Shown here: positions 34,647-44,320 of the stretch, piece after piece
Position numbering within the stretch: the stretch's first letter is position 1
Layout of the letters: each line of letters begins with the position of its first letter
From: Streptomyces sp. NBC_00162
GTDB lineage: Bacteria > Actinomycetota > Actinomycetes > Streptomycetales > Streptomycetaceae
Direction of reading: 5' to 3'
NCBI RefSeq assembly: GCF_024611995.1
Contig: NZ_CP102509.1
Coordinates: 1,302,001 to 1,366,000 of the forward strand
DNA length: 64,000 nucleotides
Notes under the pieces: model-generated
Told to the model about the DNA's origin: nothing
The model's input: only the letters and a program-made list of their open reading frames with translations
Database searches by the model: none
Position numbers and translations under genes: made by a program

Positions 34647-35411
34647 ATGACCACTCCGCCGCCCCAGCAGCCCCCCGGCCCGTACGGGCCCCCGCAGCCA
34701 TACCCGCAGCCGCAGCCGTACCCGTATCCGTACCCGGGGCAGCAGCCCTACCCGCCGCCGCGCAAGAACCGGACCGGCATGGTGATCGGGATCATCGCGG
34801 CCTCGCTGGCCGGGCTCGGCCTCATCGCCTTCGGGGTGGGCCGGCTGGGCGAGGCCAGGTCCCAGGCCGGCGGATCCGGCTTCCCCGAGGCCGAGTACCG
34901 GCTCACCGTGCCGAAGGCCCTGCTGGACGGCGAGTACGAGCTGGTCCAGGACCTGTCGCAGACCGAGGGCAAGAAGGCGCTGGACGGCGCCTACGACCCG
35001 AAGATCCGCAACCCCGAGCCGGTGGTCGCCCAGTACACCTCCGAGTCCCGGAAGGGAGTCGGCGCCCTCGTCATCTCGGGGATGTACGGCCAGTTCAAGG
35101 ACCCCGCGACGGCCCGTAGAAAGATGCTGTCCGGCGCCGCGGACGCGAAGGGCGCGACCCTGGCGGTCCCCGCCCGGGAGATCACCCCCGCCGGTTCCGG
35201 GATCACCGTGTCCTGTCAGGTGCTGACCTCGGCCCAGGACGGCACCAGGACCACCGTGCCGATGTGCGCCTGGGCGGACGAGAACACGGGCGCGTCGGTC
35301 GGTGTCATCACTCCGGAGAGCGCGCAGCAGGACCCGAAGTCCGTCGACCTGGCCAAGGTCGCCGAGAGCACGCTCAAGGTGCGCGAGGAGGCCCGGCAGC
35401 CGATCCGGTGA
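34647..35411 (+). CDS. Membrane protein with Pro/Tyr-rich N-terminus
   Basis: A 254-residue single-pass protein. The first 38 residues are Pro/Gln/Tyr-rich (PQPYPQPQPYPYPYPG), a cytoplasmic tail common in Streptomyces. One membrane helix follows (MVIGIIAASLAGLGLIAFGVG), and then an extracytoplasmic domain of about 190 residues with two Cys (SCQVL, MCAWAD) that could pair. No family was recognised; the layout is common in actinobacterial proteins annotated as hypothetical. The segment ending with TLKVREEARQPIR completes a soluble alpha/beta domain. The gene is followed by a bidirectional hairpin at 35428. Confidence 0.75.
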   Translation: MTTPPPQQPPGPYGPPQPYPQPQPYPYPYPGQQPYPPPRKNRTGMVIGIIAASLAGLGLIAFGVGRLGEARSQAGGSGFPEAEYRLTVPKALLDGEYELVQDLSQTEGKKALDGAYDPKIRNPEPVVAQYTSESRKGVGALVISGMYGQFKDPATARRKMLSGAADAKGATLAVPAREITPAGSGITVSCQVLTSAQDGTRTTVPMCAWADENTGASVGVITPESAQQDPKSVDLAKVAESTLKVREEARQPIR

Positions 35412-35427
35412 CGCCGGGCATGCGTGT

Positions 35428-35453
35428 GCCGCCCCGCTGAGCTGCGGGGCGGC
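35428..35453. terminator. Bidirectional hairpin terminator
   Basis: Perfect arms GCCGCCCCGC and GCGGGGCGGC with a 6-base loop, between convergent genes ending at 35411 (+) and 35479 (-). It ends the siderophore operon. Confidence 0.82.
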
Positions 35454-35478
35454 GTACGCATCGCGGGGCCGGTCGGGG

Positions 35479-36818
35479 CTACGAGGTCCGGCGCGGCGCT
35501 CCGAAGCTCGTGAACGCGCTCCGTTTGGGCAGCCGGTAGGCCTCGCGGCCGGTGATCGCGTTCAGGATCGTGGCGTTGCGCACCGCCCCGATGTCCAGGT
35601 TGGGCGAGGAGACGCCGTGGCTGTGGGTCTCGGCGTTGGCCACGAACACGCGGCCGGTGATCCCTTCCGCGAGTTCGACGGAGTGGTCCAGGCGCACCCG
35701 GTGACGGCCGCGGCCGTCCCGCAGCAGCAGGTCCTCGATGGGTTCGAGGAACGCGGGCGGGCGGTTGCGGTAGCCGGTCGCGGCCACCACCAGGTCGGTG
35801 GTGTGCTCGAAGGTCTGACCGGTGTCGCGGTGCCGGCAGGTCAGCACCGCCCGCCCCGCGGCGTCCGTGGCGGCGGACTCCACCGTGACGCCGAACCGCA
35901 GTTCCACCTCGGCCAGTCCGTGCTCCAGCTGGCGGCGGTAGAGCAGTTCGTGGATCTTCTCGAGGGTGTCGGTGGAGATCCCCTTGTAGAACTGCCACTG
36001 CTCGCGGGTCAGCCGGTCGCGCACCTCCTCGGGCAGGGAGTGGAAGTACTGCATGTACGCCGGAGTGGTCATCTCCAGCACCATCTTGGTGTAGTCGAGC
36101 GGGGCGAACGACGCGGTGCGGGTCAGCCAGCTCACCGCGGGCCCGAACTCGACGTTCCGGCCCAGCAGGTCCGCCGTGACCTCGGCCCCGGACTGGCCCG
36201 AACCGATCACGGTGACCTTCGCGGCCCCGTCCACGTCGGACGCCCGGTAGAGGTAGTCGGCGGTGTGCAGCAGCGTCGACGGGGGCAGTCCGGCGAGGGC
36301 GTCGGGTACGTACGGCGCCGTGCCGATGCCCAGGACGAGGTTGCGGGCGTGCATCCGCAGGGGCGTGCCGTCGCCGCGTACGGCGTGCACGGTGAAGCGA
36401 TCGCGCGCGGCGTCCCAGTGGACCTCCTCGACGCGGTGCGAGAAGTGCACCGAGGGAGTTTCGCCGCCGCCCAGCGCAGGTAGTCCTCGTACTCGCGGCG
36501 GGAGGGGAAGAAGTTCTCGCGCACGGTGAAGGTGTAGAGCCGGTCCATGTCGTGGAGGTAGGTGAGGAACGACAGGGGATGACCGGGTGCGACGAGGGTG
36601 ACGAGGTCGGCGAGGAAGTTCACCTGCATCGAGGCGTCGCCGAACATCATCCCGCGGTGCCAGGTGAGTTCGGGCTGCTCCTCCAGTACGACGAGGTCGA
36701 GGCCGTCCACGGTCGAGGCGAGTGCGGCGAGTCCTAGGTTGAAGGGACCGCAGCCGACGGCCACCACGTCGTGCTCGCTCACGAGTTCGCTGACACGTTC
36801 GCTGTCGAGTCCGCTCAT
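35479..36818 (-). pseudogene. Siderophore lysine/diamine N-hydroxylase (IucD/DesB-like), frameshifted
   Basis: A flavin N-monooxygenase that hydroxylates a primary amine for hydroxamate formation. The FAD motif VGCGPFNLGLAAL and NFLADLVTL are in the first frame from ATG 36818. After WAAAKLP the homology moves to another frame (SVHFSHRVEEV, NADPH motif IGSGQSGAEVTADLL, ATGYRNRPP) to the stop at 35479. One extra base in the G run 36454-36456 restores 446 residues, the normal IucD/DesB length. It is the last gene of the biosynthetic operon and overlaps the acyltransferase gene (ATGA). By context the substrate should be cadaverine or 1,3-diaminopropane. The break is probably a sequencing artefact. 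Confidence 0.87.
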
Positions 36819-37418
36819 CGGGGAGGTCCTCCTCGCGGCGCGGGTGGATGAGCAGGGCGGCGGTCTTGTCCGGGAAGACGGCCTCCCCGACGTGCCGGAA
36901 TCCGGCGGCGGCGAACGCCGTGAGGGAAGGCGCGTTGTTCACGTCCGGCTCGGCGGCCACCCGGGTGCACGCGGGGTCGGCGGCCAGCAGGCCTTCGGCG
37001 AGCGCGCGCAGCAGGGTCCGGCCCAGGCCCTTGCCGGTGCGGCTCTCCTCGCCGATGGCGATGTGCAGGCCGAGGTCGTGGGGCAGGTGCGGGTACTGGC
37101 CGGCGAGGCGGTCGCGCAGCACCCGGTAGACCTCGATGTACGCGAACGGCCGGCCGTCGAGCCCGATCAGGACGGGCAGGATGGCGTCCCCGGCGAGGTG
37201 TCCGGAGATCTCCTCGGCCCAGCGCTCGCGCGGCCATGCCTGGTGCCAGAAGGCGTCGATGTGCGGGGACTGCATCCAGCCGTGCACGAGGTCCAGGTCG
37301 GCCCCCTCGGCCCGGGCGACACGTGCCGACCAGGGTCCGCCCAGCTGCGGGAGCGGGGGCCGGGGACGGTCGCGGCGAGCCGGGCTCCGTCGTGGTGTAA
37401 CCGCTGCACCGGGCTCAT
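36815..37418 (-). pseudogene. GNAT siderophore N-acyltransferase (RhbD/DesC-like), two frameshifts; contains TTA codon
   Basis: This acyltransferase would acylate the N-hydroxylated diamine. ATG 37418 overlaps the upstream synthetase stop (ATGA) and begins SPVQRLHHDGARLAATVPG. One extra base in the G run 37355-37359 joins this to the frame with WMQSPHIDAFWHQAWPRERW, DGRPFAYIEVYRV, the acetyl-CoA loop RTGKGLGRTLLRAL and AAGFRHVGEAVFPDKTA. A second added base in 36820-36823 gives a stop at 36815 that overlaps the hydroxylase start. The repaired protein has 201 residues. The motifs match the siderophore GNAT family. Codon 7 is TTA (37400-37398), so translation should need the bldA tRNA. Confidence 0.82.
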
Positions 37419-39235
37419 GCCGCGGCCTCCTGGAGGGGGTTGGGGGCGTCGAGGTAGACGGACTGGGCGTCGAGGGGGGCGAGGACTTCGTCGATCCCGT
37501 GCAGCCGGGTGAGCAGGTTGCCCTTGCAGGGCAGGGTGTCGGCCTCCAGCCAGCGGCGGGCGAGCCGGTCTCCGTCGGGGCCGGCGGCGGCGAGGGCGGG
37601 CAGGGCGGCGCGCAGCCGGCTGGCGAGTACGGCGAGCAGTTCGCGCTCGTCCGCGAGGCCGTCGACGGCGAGCCTGCCGATGACCGACAGGGCCTGGTTG
37701 CGCAGCAGGTAGTACGAGAGCCGGTCGTCGACGAGGGTGTCGTCGACGACGGCCAGCGTGGAGGAGCCGGCGCCGAGCCGCCCGAGCAGACCGGGGAGGT
37801 ACGAAGCGGCCAGGTAGTAACCCTGGTTGTCGCGGAAGGTGCCGCCGGTGACCCGGCCCCGCTCGTCCAGCCGGACCAGGGTGTTCTGCTGGTGGGCCTC
37901 CAGGCCGATGCCGGTGGCGGCGTACAGGTGCAGCATCGGGACGAGCACCTTGTCGGTGTAGTCGGCCGTCCACTGCTCCGCAGCTCCGGCGCCGAGGCCC
38001 GCCACCAGGTCCCCGAGCGCGCTGCGGCCGAGGCCGGGGCGCGGCGCCACCAGGCCCACCAGGCAGCGCAGGTCCGCGATGCCCTGCGGGACTTCGCGTA
38101 CGGCGACGTCGAGGCCGGTGACCTCCGGGCCTTCCGGGCGCCCGGGCTCGTCCACCGCGAGCCAGGCGGGGTCGCGGGTGATGGCGAAGCCGGGGTGGGC
38201 CCCGAAGGTGGTGTCCGCGTACCCGGCGTCGAGGAGCCGGTTGATCTCCAGGCCGCGGCGCAGCTCCGTACGGGTGGATTCGCGGCGGGAGTTGGTCAGC
38301 CGCAGGCCGAGCGAGAGCTTCAGCATCACGTCGGCGTCCGGCCGGTACACGGTGCGCACGCTGGAGGTCGGCCACCACTCGGGGCCCAGCTCGCCGAGCG
38401 GTTCGAGGGCGCCGGAGTCGATCAGGGCGGCGATGCGCGGGCGGTGGAGCAGGTCGCGGGCCTGCCAGGGGTGTGCGGGAACCAGGACGCGGCCGTCGTG
38501 CAGTCGGCGTCCGGCGAGTTCGGCGAGGAGGGCGACGGTGTCCTGTCCGGCGAGGGACGGGGCCTTGTCCACGGCGTCGTGCGAGACCACCGACTCGTCG
38601 GCGGCGAACCAGTGCAGCCGGAAGGAGCCGCGCAGTTCGGGTGAGAAGGCGGCCGCGTCGTTGTCCGAGATGCCGTCGCGGCTCTTGGGTGCGGGGTGGT
38701 TCAAGTGGCCCAGGATCAGGGCTTGTTCGGCATCGAGGAAGCCGTCAACCTCGGGCGGCGCCGCCGGGTGGGTGCGGCGGTCGGAGATGAAGGAGGCGAC
38801 GCGGCGTACGGACTCGGCGGTGCGCTCCACCAGGTCGGCGACCTCGCCCGCCGGAACGCCGCCGGGGCGGCTGCCACCGCGTACGGCGGCCTCGGTGGAG
38901 AGCAGCGCGACGGCGGTCACGGGGTCGGCGCTCGCGCCGAGCGGGCCGCCGGGTCCCTCCAGGCGGGCGGGGGCGAACCGGTGCAGGCCGGTCGGCGAGC
39001 GGTGGGTCACCTCGGTGACGAGTGCCAGCCCGGCGGTGGGGAGTTCGATCCGCAGCGGGCCGGGCGCGACGGGCGTGCCGGTCTCGAGCAGCCAGCAGCG
39101 CAACAGCGCCTCGATGTGGGCGTGTTCGGCGGCGCCCCGGGCGTCGAGGGCGTGCAGCGGGTCGGTGCCGGCGGCCTGGTCCTGGGCAGGGGCCGGGGTG
39201 GGGGTCGGGGTGGAAGCCGCGGCGGTGGTGCTCAT
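37415..39235 (-). CDS. IucA/IucC-family siderophore synthetase (second of two)
   Basis: A 606-residue NRPS-independent siderophore (NIS) synthetase that condenses a carboxylate with a hydroxylated amine using ATP. After a Thr/Pro/Ala-rich start come the family motifs GHLNHPAPKSRDGIS (ATP-binding region, about 178), RVLVPAHPWQARDLL, ASSTLAV region and GIGLEAHQQNTLVRLD (His-x-x-Asn, about 430), then the C-terminal FhuF-like part (RNQALSVIG, LPCKGNLLTRLHG). The EAHQQN form and overall pattern fit synthetases acting on the first condensation, for example with citrate. The gene overlaps the decarboxylase stop and the acyltransferase start by four bases each, so the operon is translationally coupled. 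Confidence 0.9.
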   Translation of the reverse strand: MSTTAAASTPTPTPAPAQDQAAGTDPLHALDARGAAEHAHIEALLRCWLLETGTPVAPGPLRIELPTAGLALVTEVTHRSPTGLHRFAPARLEGPGGPLGASADPVTAVALLSTEAAVRGGSRPGGVPAGEVADLVERTAESVRRVASFISDRRTHPAAPPEVDGFLDAEQALILGHLNHPAPKSRDGISDNDAAAFSPELRGSFRLHWFAADESVVSHDAVDKAPSLAGQDTVALLAELAGRRLHDGRVLVPAHPWQARDLLHRPRIAALIDSGALEPLGELGPEWWPTSSVRTVYRPDADVMLKLSLGLRLTNSRRESTRTELRRGLEINRLLDAGYADTTFGAHPGFAITRDPAWLAVDEPGRPEGPEVTGLDVAVREVPQGIADLRCLVGLVAPRPGLGRSALGDLVAGLGAGAAEQWTADYTDKVLVPMLHLYAATGIGLEAHQQNTLVRLDERGRVTGGTFRDNQGYYLAASYLPGLLGRLGAGSSTLAVVDDTLVDDRLSYYLLRNQALSVIGRLAVDGLADERELLAVLASRLRAALPALAAAGPDGDRLARRWLEADTLPCKGNLLTRLHGIDEVLAPLDAQSVYLDAPNPLQEAAA

Positions 39236-40758
39236 GCGGCGCTCTCCTCTACGAGTCGTTCACAGGTGCGGCCGGCGTCGAGGACGATGTCCACGAGGCC
39301 GTCGATGTCTTCCGGTGTGGCGGTCGGGTTGAGCAGGGTGAACTTCAGGCACACCCGGGCCGGGGAACCCGCTCCGGCGGTGCGGACCTCCGTACGTCCG
39401 ATGAGGGCGGCGCCTGATTCCAGGAGCCGCCTGCGCAGGGCGCCGTTGAGCTCGTCGGCGGCGCTCGGATCGGCGCCCCGGTAGCGGAACACCACGGTGG
39501 TCAGGGCGGCCGGCGAGACGAGTTCGAGCTCCGGTTCGGCGAGGATGCGGCGCTCGGCGTGCCGGGCCAGGCCGTGGCAGGCATCGACCATGCGGCCCAT
39601 CCCGCTGCGGCCGTACGTCAGCAGGGTGGCGGCGGCCTTCACTGCGTCGGGGCGCCGGGTGGTCTGCAGGCTGCGGCCGAGCAGGCCGTCGTAGCCGGCT
39701 TCGGAGTCGTCGGCCGGGTTGAGGTAGGCGACCTCCCGGTCGAGAGCGGTGAAGGCGGTCGTGTCGGACACCAGCAGCACACTGGTGGCGGCGGGCTGCC
39801 AGCCGATCTTGTGCAGGTCGAGGGTGACGGAGTCGGCCAGTTCCAGTCCGGCGAGCCGGCCGGCCAGCCGCTCGGAGAACAGGGCGCCGAATCCGTACGC
39901 GGCGTCCACGTGCATCCAGATGCCGTGACCGGCGGCGATCTCGGCGATCTGCGGGAGCGGATCGATGGAGCCGAAGTCCGTGGTCCCTGCGGTGGCGACG
40001 ACGGCGAGCGGGGTCCGGCCGGGGCCGAGCCCGTCCAGGGCTGCGGCCAGGGCCTCCGGCCGCATCCGCCACCGCTCGTCGGTGGGCACGAGGTGGACGG
40101 CCGACTCGCCGAGTCCGAGGGCGGCGCAGGCCCGTTGCACCGAGAAGTGGGCGAGTTCCGAGCAGAAGACGACCGGTCCGGGCAGGGCGGCCACCCCGTC
40201 CTGGCGGGCGTCGACCCCGAGGCGCAGGGCCGCGGCGTCCCTGGCCAGCAGCAGGCCGAGCAGATTGGACAGCGAGCCGCCGGGGGTGAGGACTCCGTCG
40301 GCGCGCTCCCCCAGTCCCGCCAGGCGGGTCAGTACGCCGATGAGCCAGCGTTCGACGGCGATGGCCGAGGGGCCGGAATCGTAGGTGTCCAGCGAGGCGT
40401 TGGTCATGCTCGCGAGGGTGTCCGCGGCGACGGCGACCGCCAGCGGTGGCGGCTGGAGGTGCGCGGCGGCCCGGGGGTGGGACAGGTCGATGCCGTGTTC
40501 GACCAGGAGGGTGGCGAGGAGCTGGAGCGCGGCCTTGGCGCCGAGCCCCTCCGCGGGGAGCAGGGCCGGTCCCAGTGCCTGGGCGGCCGACGCGAGGACG
40601 GCGGAGGGGGCGCCGGCCGGTAACGGTCCCGCCGGGCGGCGGGCGTCCAGCGCGGCGTCGATCGCCTCGCCCAGTGCGGCGTAGACCTCGGTGAGTCCCT
40701 CGCGGGAGCCCGCCAGCAGGGACGGCGGGAACAGTGGTGCCTCGGTGAGCGGTATCAC
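39232..40758 (-). CDS. PLP-dependent (group II) decarboxylase for siderophore diamine supply; contains TTA codon
   Basis: A 508-residue group II decarboxylase (DesA/DABA-decarboxylase type). The PLP Lys is in SVTLDLHKIGWQPAATS (about 315). Other motifs are FTPGGSLSN-like VLTPGGSLSNLLGLLLARD, AGTTDFGSIDPL and the aspartate site WMHVDAAYGFG. It should supply cadaverine from lysine or 1,3-diaminopropane from 2,4-diaminobutyrate. No diaminobutyrate aminotransferase gene is present, which favours lysine, but this is inference. It starts 12 bases after the first synthetase and overlaps the second. A TTA codon (codon 46, 40623-40621) suggests bldA dependence. Confidence 0.92.
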   Translation of the reverse strand: MIPLTEAPLFPPSLLAGSREGLTEVYAALGEAIDAALDARRPAGPLPAGAPSAVLASAAQALGPALLPAEGLGAKAALQLLATLLVEHGIDLSHPRAAAHLQPPPLAVAVAADTLASMTNASLDTYDSGPSAIAVERWLIGVLTRLAGLGERADGVLTPGGSLSNLLGLLLARDAAALRLGVDARQDGVAALPGPVVFCSELAHFSVQRACAALGLGESAVHLVPTDERWRMRPEALAAALDGLGPGRTPLAVVATAGTTDFGSIDPLPQIAEIAAGHGIWMHVDAAYGFGALFSERLAGRLAGLELADSVTLDLHKIGWQPAATSVLLVSDTTAFTALDREVAYLNPADDSEAGYDGLLGRSLQTTRRPDAVKAAATLLTYGRSGMGRMVDACHGLARHAERRILAEPELELVSPAALTTVVFRYRGADPSAADELNGALRRRLLESGAALIGRTEVRTAGAGSPARVCLKFTLLNPTATPEDIDGLVDIVLDAGRTCERLVEESAA

Positions 40759-40770
40759 GCCCTGGCCTCC

Positions 40771-42580
40771 TCAGGCTTCTGCCAGCGGGTTGGGGTGAGT
40801 GCCGTTCGGATACAGCGCGTGGCGCAGGGCGCGGTCGCCGTACCGGGTGACGACGATCCGGTCGCGGTTCAGGCCGTACCGGGGGATCTGGGGGTGAGCA
40901 GGTCGTACTCGGCGAACCGTTCGGACAGTTCGGGGAAGCGCTGCTGGAAGTCGAGGATGGTCCGGCGGACCATGCGCCAGAACGTCTTCTCCGGTACGCC
41001 GAGCTGTTCGGCGCACAGCGGGGCCAGGTAGCGGAAGTGGCCGACGAAGACCTGGTCGACCACGTGCTGACGGATGATCGAGGGGTGCTTGCGGGGCAGG
41101 ACGTGGTCGTGGCCGTCCGGCTCCGGTCCGCGCTCGGGCACGTCGGTGAAGGACACGCACACGTCGTCGACGAAGTCCTTCAGGTACAGGCGGGTCGGTA
41201 CGTCGTTCTCGTCGTAGCCGATCAGGGTGTTCTGTCCGTGCGGGTTGAAGGTGACCCCGTAGCGGTAGAGCACGTGCATCAGCGGGACGAGCAGGGTGTC
41301 GAAGAGCCGCCGCAGCCATTCCTGCGGGTCGAGGCCGGAGGCCCGGACGAGTTCGGCCACGAACGCGTCGCCGGTGTGGTCGACGTGGAGCAGCGAGGCG
41401 AAGGTGCGGACCCGCTCGCCGGGGTCCTTGCGGGCGGTGACGGAGTCCCGCCAGATGCAGCCCAGGGCCTCGAGGTGCTGGTAGGGCGCGTCCTCCAGCT
41501 TGGAGAGGTAGGGGTGGCGCACGGTGACGGAGGCGACCTCGCCGAGGAACACCGTCCGGCACTCCTCGGTCAGGAACGCGTCGCGCTCCACCAGTCCGCG
41601 CAGCCACTGGGTGACGACGGGCGCGCCCATCGTGCAGTGCGGCGGGATGCCGCGCCAGACGAGGGTGTTGAGGATCTTCAGCGGCAGTTTGACGTCGTGG
41701 CGGTCGGGGACCGTGACGTTGGCCATCGTGCGGATGGACTGCCCGGGCAGGTACGCGTCCGGGCTGTCGCCCAGCGGGATGATGCGGCGCTGTGCCACGT
41801 CGGCCGCGTGCAGGATCTGGACGGCGTGGTCCCACTGCCAGGGGTGCACGGGCATCCACACGTAGCCCTGCGGGTCGACTCCGGCCGCTTCCAGTACCTG
41901 CGTGAAGCGGTTCCGGGTCGACTCGTCCAGCTCCCCGGCCAGGATGTCCTGTTCGGACAGTTCCGAGGTGCCGCGGAATTCGGCGAGGCCGCGGTGCACG
42001 GCCACCCACTGGAGCCGGAGCGACTGGGCCGACTCGGGGGCGTAGTTGCGCACGTCGGTGGCCGAGAAGCCGATGCGGCCCTTGTTGGCGACGAGCAGGT
42101 TGTGCCCCGTCATCCGGCACTCGAGCTCCGTGTGGCCGAGGGTGCGGAGCTCGGTCACGGTCTCGCCGCCGTGCGTGATGCGTGCCGCGTCGACGGCGAG
42201 CGTGGCGGACAGCTCGGTGAAGTAGGTGGCGATCGTCGACGCGTCGCTGCCGAGGGTCGAGGCCGCTTCGAGGAGGAACTGCTGGGCGTCCCAGGCGGGT
42301 TCGGCCACCGCGTTGCCGAGCATGCTGGTGGCGGTGCGGGTGATCGACCGCGGGTCGACCCGCAGCCATCCGAAGGCGCCGGGCTCCGCGTTGAAAGCGT
42401 AGGTCGTACCGCTGTCGAGATCGACGCGGTAGTTGCCTTCTCCGGTTTCCGCCGCCTTGAGCATGTCCTCGAAACACCACTCGCCCAACGCCTTGGCGAG
42501 AAGCCGGCGGTTGGCCTCCCGCCAGGCCGCGGGGGCCACTTCGGGGAGGGTGGGGACGGGATGGTCGGGGGGATGGACAT
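40771..42580 (-). CDS. IucA/IucC-family siderophore synthetase (DesD/RhbF-like), apparent frameshifts at both ends
   Basis: A NIS synthetase. Family motifs include RMTGHNLLVANKGRIGFS (ATP site, about 140), YVWMPVHPWQWDHAV, GDSPDAYLPGQSIRT and RYGVTFNPHGQNTLIGYD, then LYLKDFVDDVCVSF. The continuous frame runs 42539 (GTG) to a stop at 40869. The conserved C-terminus (QIPRYGLNRDRIVV to NPLAEA) lies in another frame ending at 40771, and one base added to the G run 40890-40894 joins them. At the 5' end, a base added at 42567-42572 would bring in ATG 42580, which has a GGAG site. Repaired length is about 590-603 residues, the DesD range. First gene of the iron-box-controlled operon. Confidence 0.9.
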
Positions 42581-42642
42581 CAAACGGCTCCGTGGTCGCT
42601 GGATCGGCTCACCTGGGCAAACCGGCCCAGGCAGTGGTCAGA

Positions 42643-42661
42643 TTAGGTAAGGCTCACCTAA
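42643..42661 (-). promoter_or_regulatory. Iron box for the siderophore biosynthesis operon
   Basis: TTAGGTAAGGCTCACCTAA matches the 19-base IdeR/DmdR1 consensus closely. It lies about 60 bases before the start of the first synthetase, so iron-loaded repressor should shut the operon. Confidence 0.85.
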
Positions 42662-42717
42662 CCGACAAGGTCAGCTTCCAGCCATAGGGGCGACATGACA
42701 CACCATCAACAATCGCC

Positions 42718-42736
42718 TTAGGTTAGGCTAACCAAA
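42718..42736 (+). promoter_or_regulatory. Iron box for the siderophore exporter gene
   Basis: TTAGGTTAGGCTAACCAAA is a near-perfect IdeR/DmdR1 site, with one weaker arm end, 36 bases before the MFS start. It gives the divergent exporter its own iron control. Confidence 0.85.
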
Positions 42737-42772
42737 CCATCATTCTTCCCGGATTCCCGTTCGAGGTGATCA

Positions 42773-44320
42773 GTGGTGCCCTCCTGCCGTCGCACCCCCC
42801 GATGGACCTTTGCCCTGGTCAGTGCGGGTGGCGTGGTGATGACCCTGGACGTGACCGTGGTCAATGTCGCCCTCTCGGACATCGCCCGGGACCTGGATGC
42901 CGGGCTCGGCCGGGTGCAGTGGACGGTGTCCGCGTACTCGCTGGCCTTCGGCGCGCTGCTGCTCACCGCGGGGGCGCTCTCCGACCGCATCGGGAGGCGA
43001 GCGGTGTTCACCGCCGGGATGGCGCTGTTCACCCTCGCCTCCGCCGGATGCGGACTGGCCCCCGACGCCGGCACCCTCATCGCCGCCCGGGCGGCCCAGG
43101 GCCTCGGCGGCGCCATGGTGTTCGCGCCCACGCTCGCCCTGCTGGCCGCCGCGTACGAGGGCGCCCGCCGCCAGGCGGCGATAGCGGCCTTCGCGGCCAT
43201 CGCCTCCGCCGCGGGGGCACTGGGGCCGGTGGTCGGCGGCCTGTTCGTCCAGGGGCTCGGCTGGCGGTGGATCTTCCTCGTCAACGTGCCGATCGGTGTC
43301 CTGGTCGTGGCCGGTGCGCTGGCCCGCATGCCGGAATCCGCCGCACCGGCCGAAACGCGCCGGCGCATCGACCTCCTGGGCGCGGCACTCGGCGTGGGCA
43401 CCCTCCTGGCCCTGCACTATCCGCTGGTCACCGGCCCGGAGGCCGGCTGGACGGCGCCGGAGGTACTCGGCTCCGCCGTCCTCGGCGTCCTGCTCGGCGT
43501 GGCCCTGGTGGCCGGCCAGCGGCGGGGCGGCGGCCTGATCGACATGGCGCTCCTGCGGGTCCGCGCCTTCTCCGGCGCCGCCGTCCTGGGGTTCCTCGCC
43601 CGGATGTCGAGCCTGGGCGTCCTCGCCTTCACCACGCTCTGGCTGCAGAGCGCTCACGCGTTCTCGGCGCTCGAAGTCGGCCTGTACCTGCTGCCGCTGA
43701 CGGGCAGTCTGCTCGTGGTGGGCCTGTTCGTCGCGCGGCTGCAAAGGGTCTTCACTCCTGACGTCCTGGTCGCCGCCGGCTTCGCCCTCCAGGGGCTGGG
43801 CCTCCTCGCGCTGGCCGCCGCCGCGGGGGCGCACGCCGGGCAGGCCGCCACCGTCGGCGGACTCGTGCTCCTCGGCGCCGGGGGCGCCGTCATCTTCCCG
43901 CCGTTGATGGGTGTGGCGGTGAGCGCGGTGCCCGCCGAGCGGGCCGGGATGGCCTCCGGGCTGACCAACGCCTGCTTCCCGCTCGGCACCGCGGCCGGTG
44001 TGGCCGTGTTCGGGGCGCTGTTCTCCGGCCGGGTGGAGGCCGGGCTGCAGGCGGGTCTGCAGGCGGGGCCGAATCCCGGGCCGGACGGCCTCGTACCGGC
44101 GCGGACGGCTGTGGAGACCGGGCGGTTCGAGCTCCTCGAACCCGCCCTGCGGCCCCTGGCCCGGTCGGCCTTCTCTGATGGCTTCACCGCCGTCTGCCTG
44201 GCCTCGGCCCTCGTCTGCCTGCTGGGCGTGTTCGCCGCCCGCACGCTCAGGGCCGAGGCGCGGACCGTCGGCGGCGGCGCCGCGAAGCGCCGCCGGTCCT
44301 CGGTCGCTCAGACCTCCTGA
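42773..44320 (+). CDS. DHA2-family MFS exporter, probable siderophore exporter
   Basis: A 515-residue 14-helix drug:H+ antiporter-2 type transporter. Conserved DHA2 motifs are LDVTVVNVALSDIARDL in helix 1, LSDRIGRRAVFTAGM (loop 2-3) and GPVVGGLFVQGLGWRWIFLV in helix 5. The start is GTG 42773 with GAGG upstream. It is divergent from the biosynthesis operon and has its own iron box, which strongly suggests export of the siderophore. The C-terminal loop repeats AGLQAGLQAG. The 3' end overlaps the convergent permease gene by 13 bases. Confidence 0.9.
   Translation: MVPSCRRTPRWTFALVSAGGVVMTLDVTVVNVALSDIARDLDAGLGRVQWTVSAYSLAFGALLLTAGALSDRIGRRAVFTAGMALFTLASAGCGLAPDAGTLIAARAAQGLGGAMVFAPTLALLAAAYEGARRQAAIAAFAAIASAAGALGPVVGGLFVQGLGWRWIFLVNVPIGVLVVAGALARMPESAAPAETRRRIDLLGAALGVGTLLALHYPLVTGPEAGWTAPEVLGSAVLGVLLGVALVAGQRRGGGLIDMALLRVRAFSGAAVLGFLARMSSLGVLAFTTLWLQSAHAFSALEVGLYLLPLTGSLLVVGLFVARLQRVFTPDVLVAAGFALQGLGLLALAAAAGAHAGQAATVGGLVLLGAGGAVIFPPLMGVAVSAVPAERAGMASGLTNACFPLGTAAGVAVFGALFSGRVEAGLQAGLQAGPNPGPDGLVPARTAVETGRFELLEPALRPLARSAFSDGFTAVCLASALVCLLGVFAARTLRAEARTVGGGAAKRRRSSVAQTS

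Noticed and set aside
36815..37287. Late start (37287) for the GNAT and read-through into the hydroxylase as one 602-codon protein
   Set aside because: This long frame joins unrelated sequence; adding two bases gives two normal proteins with coupled overlaps.
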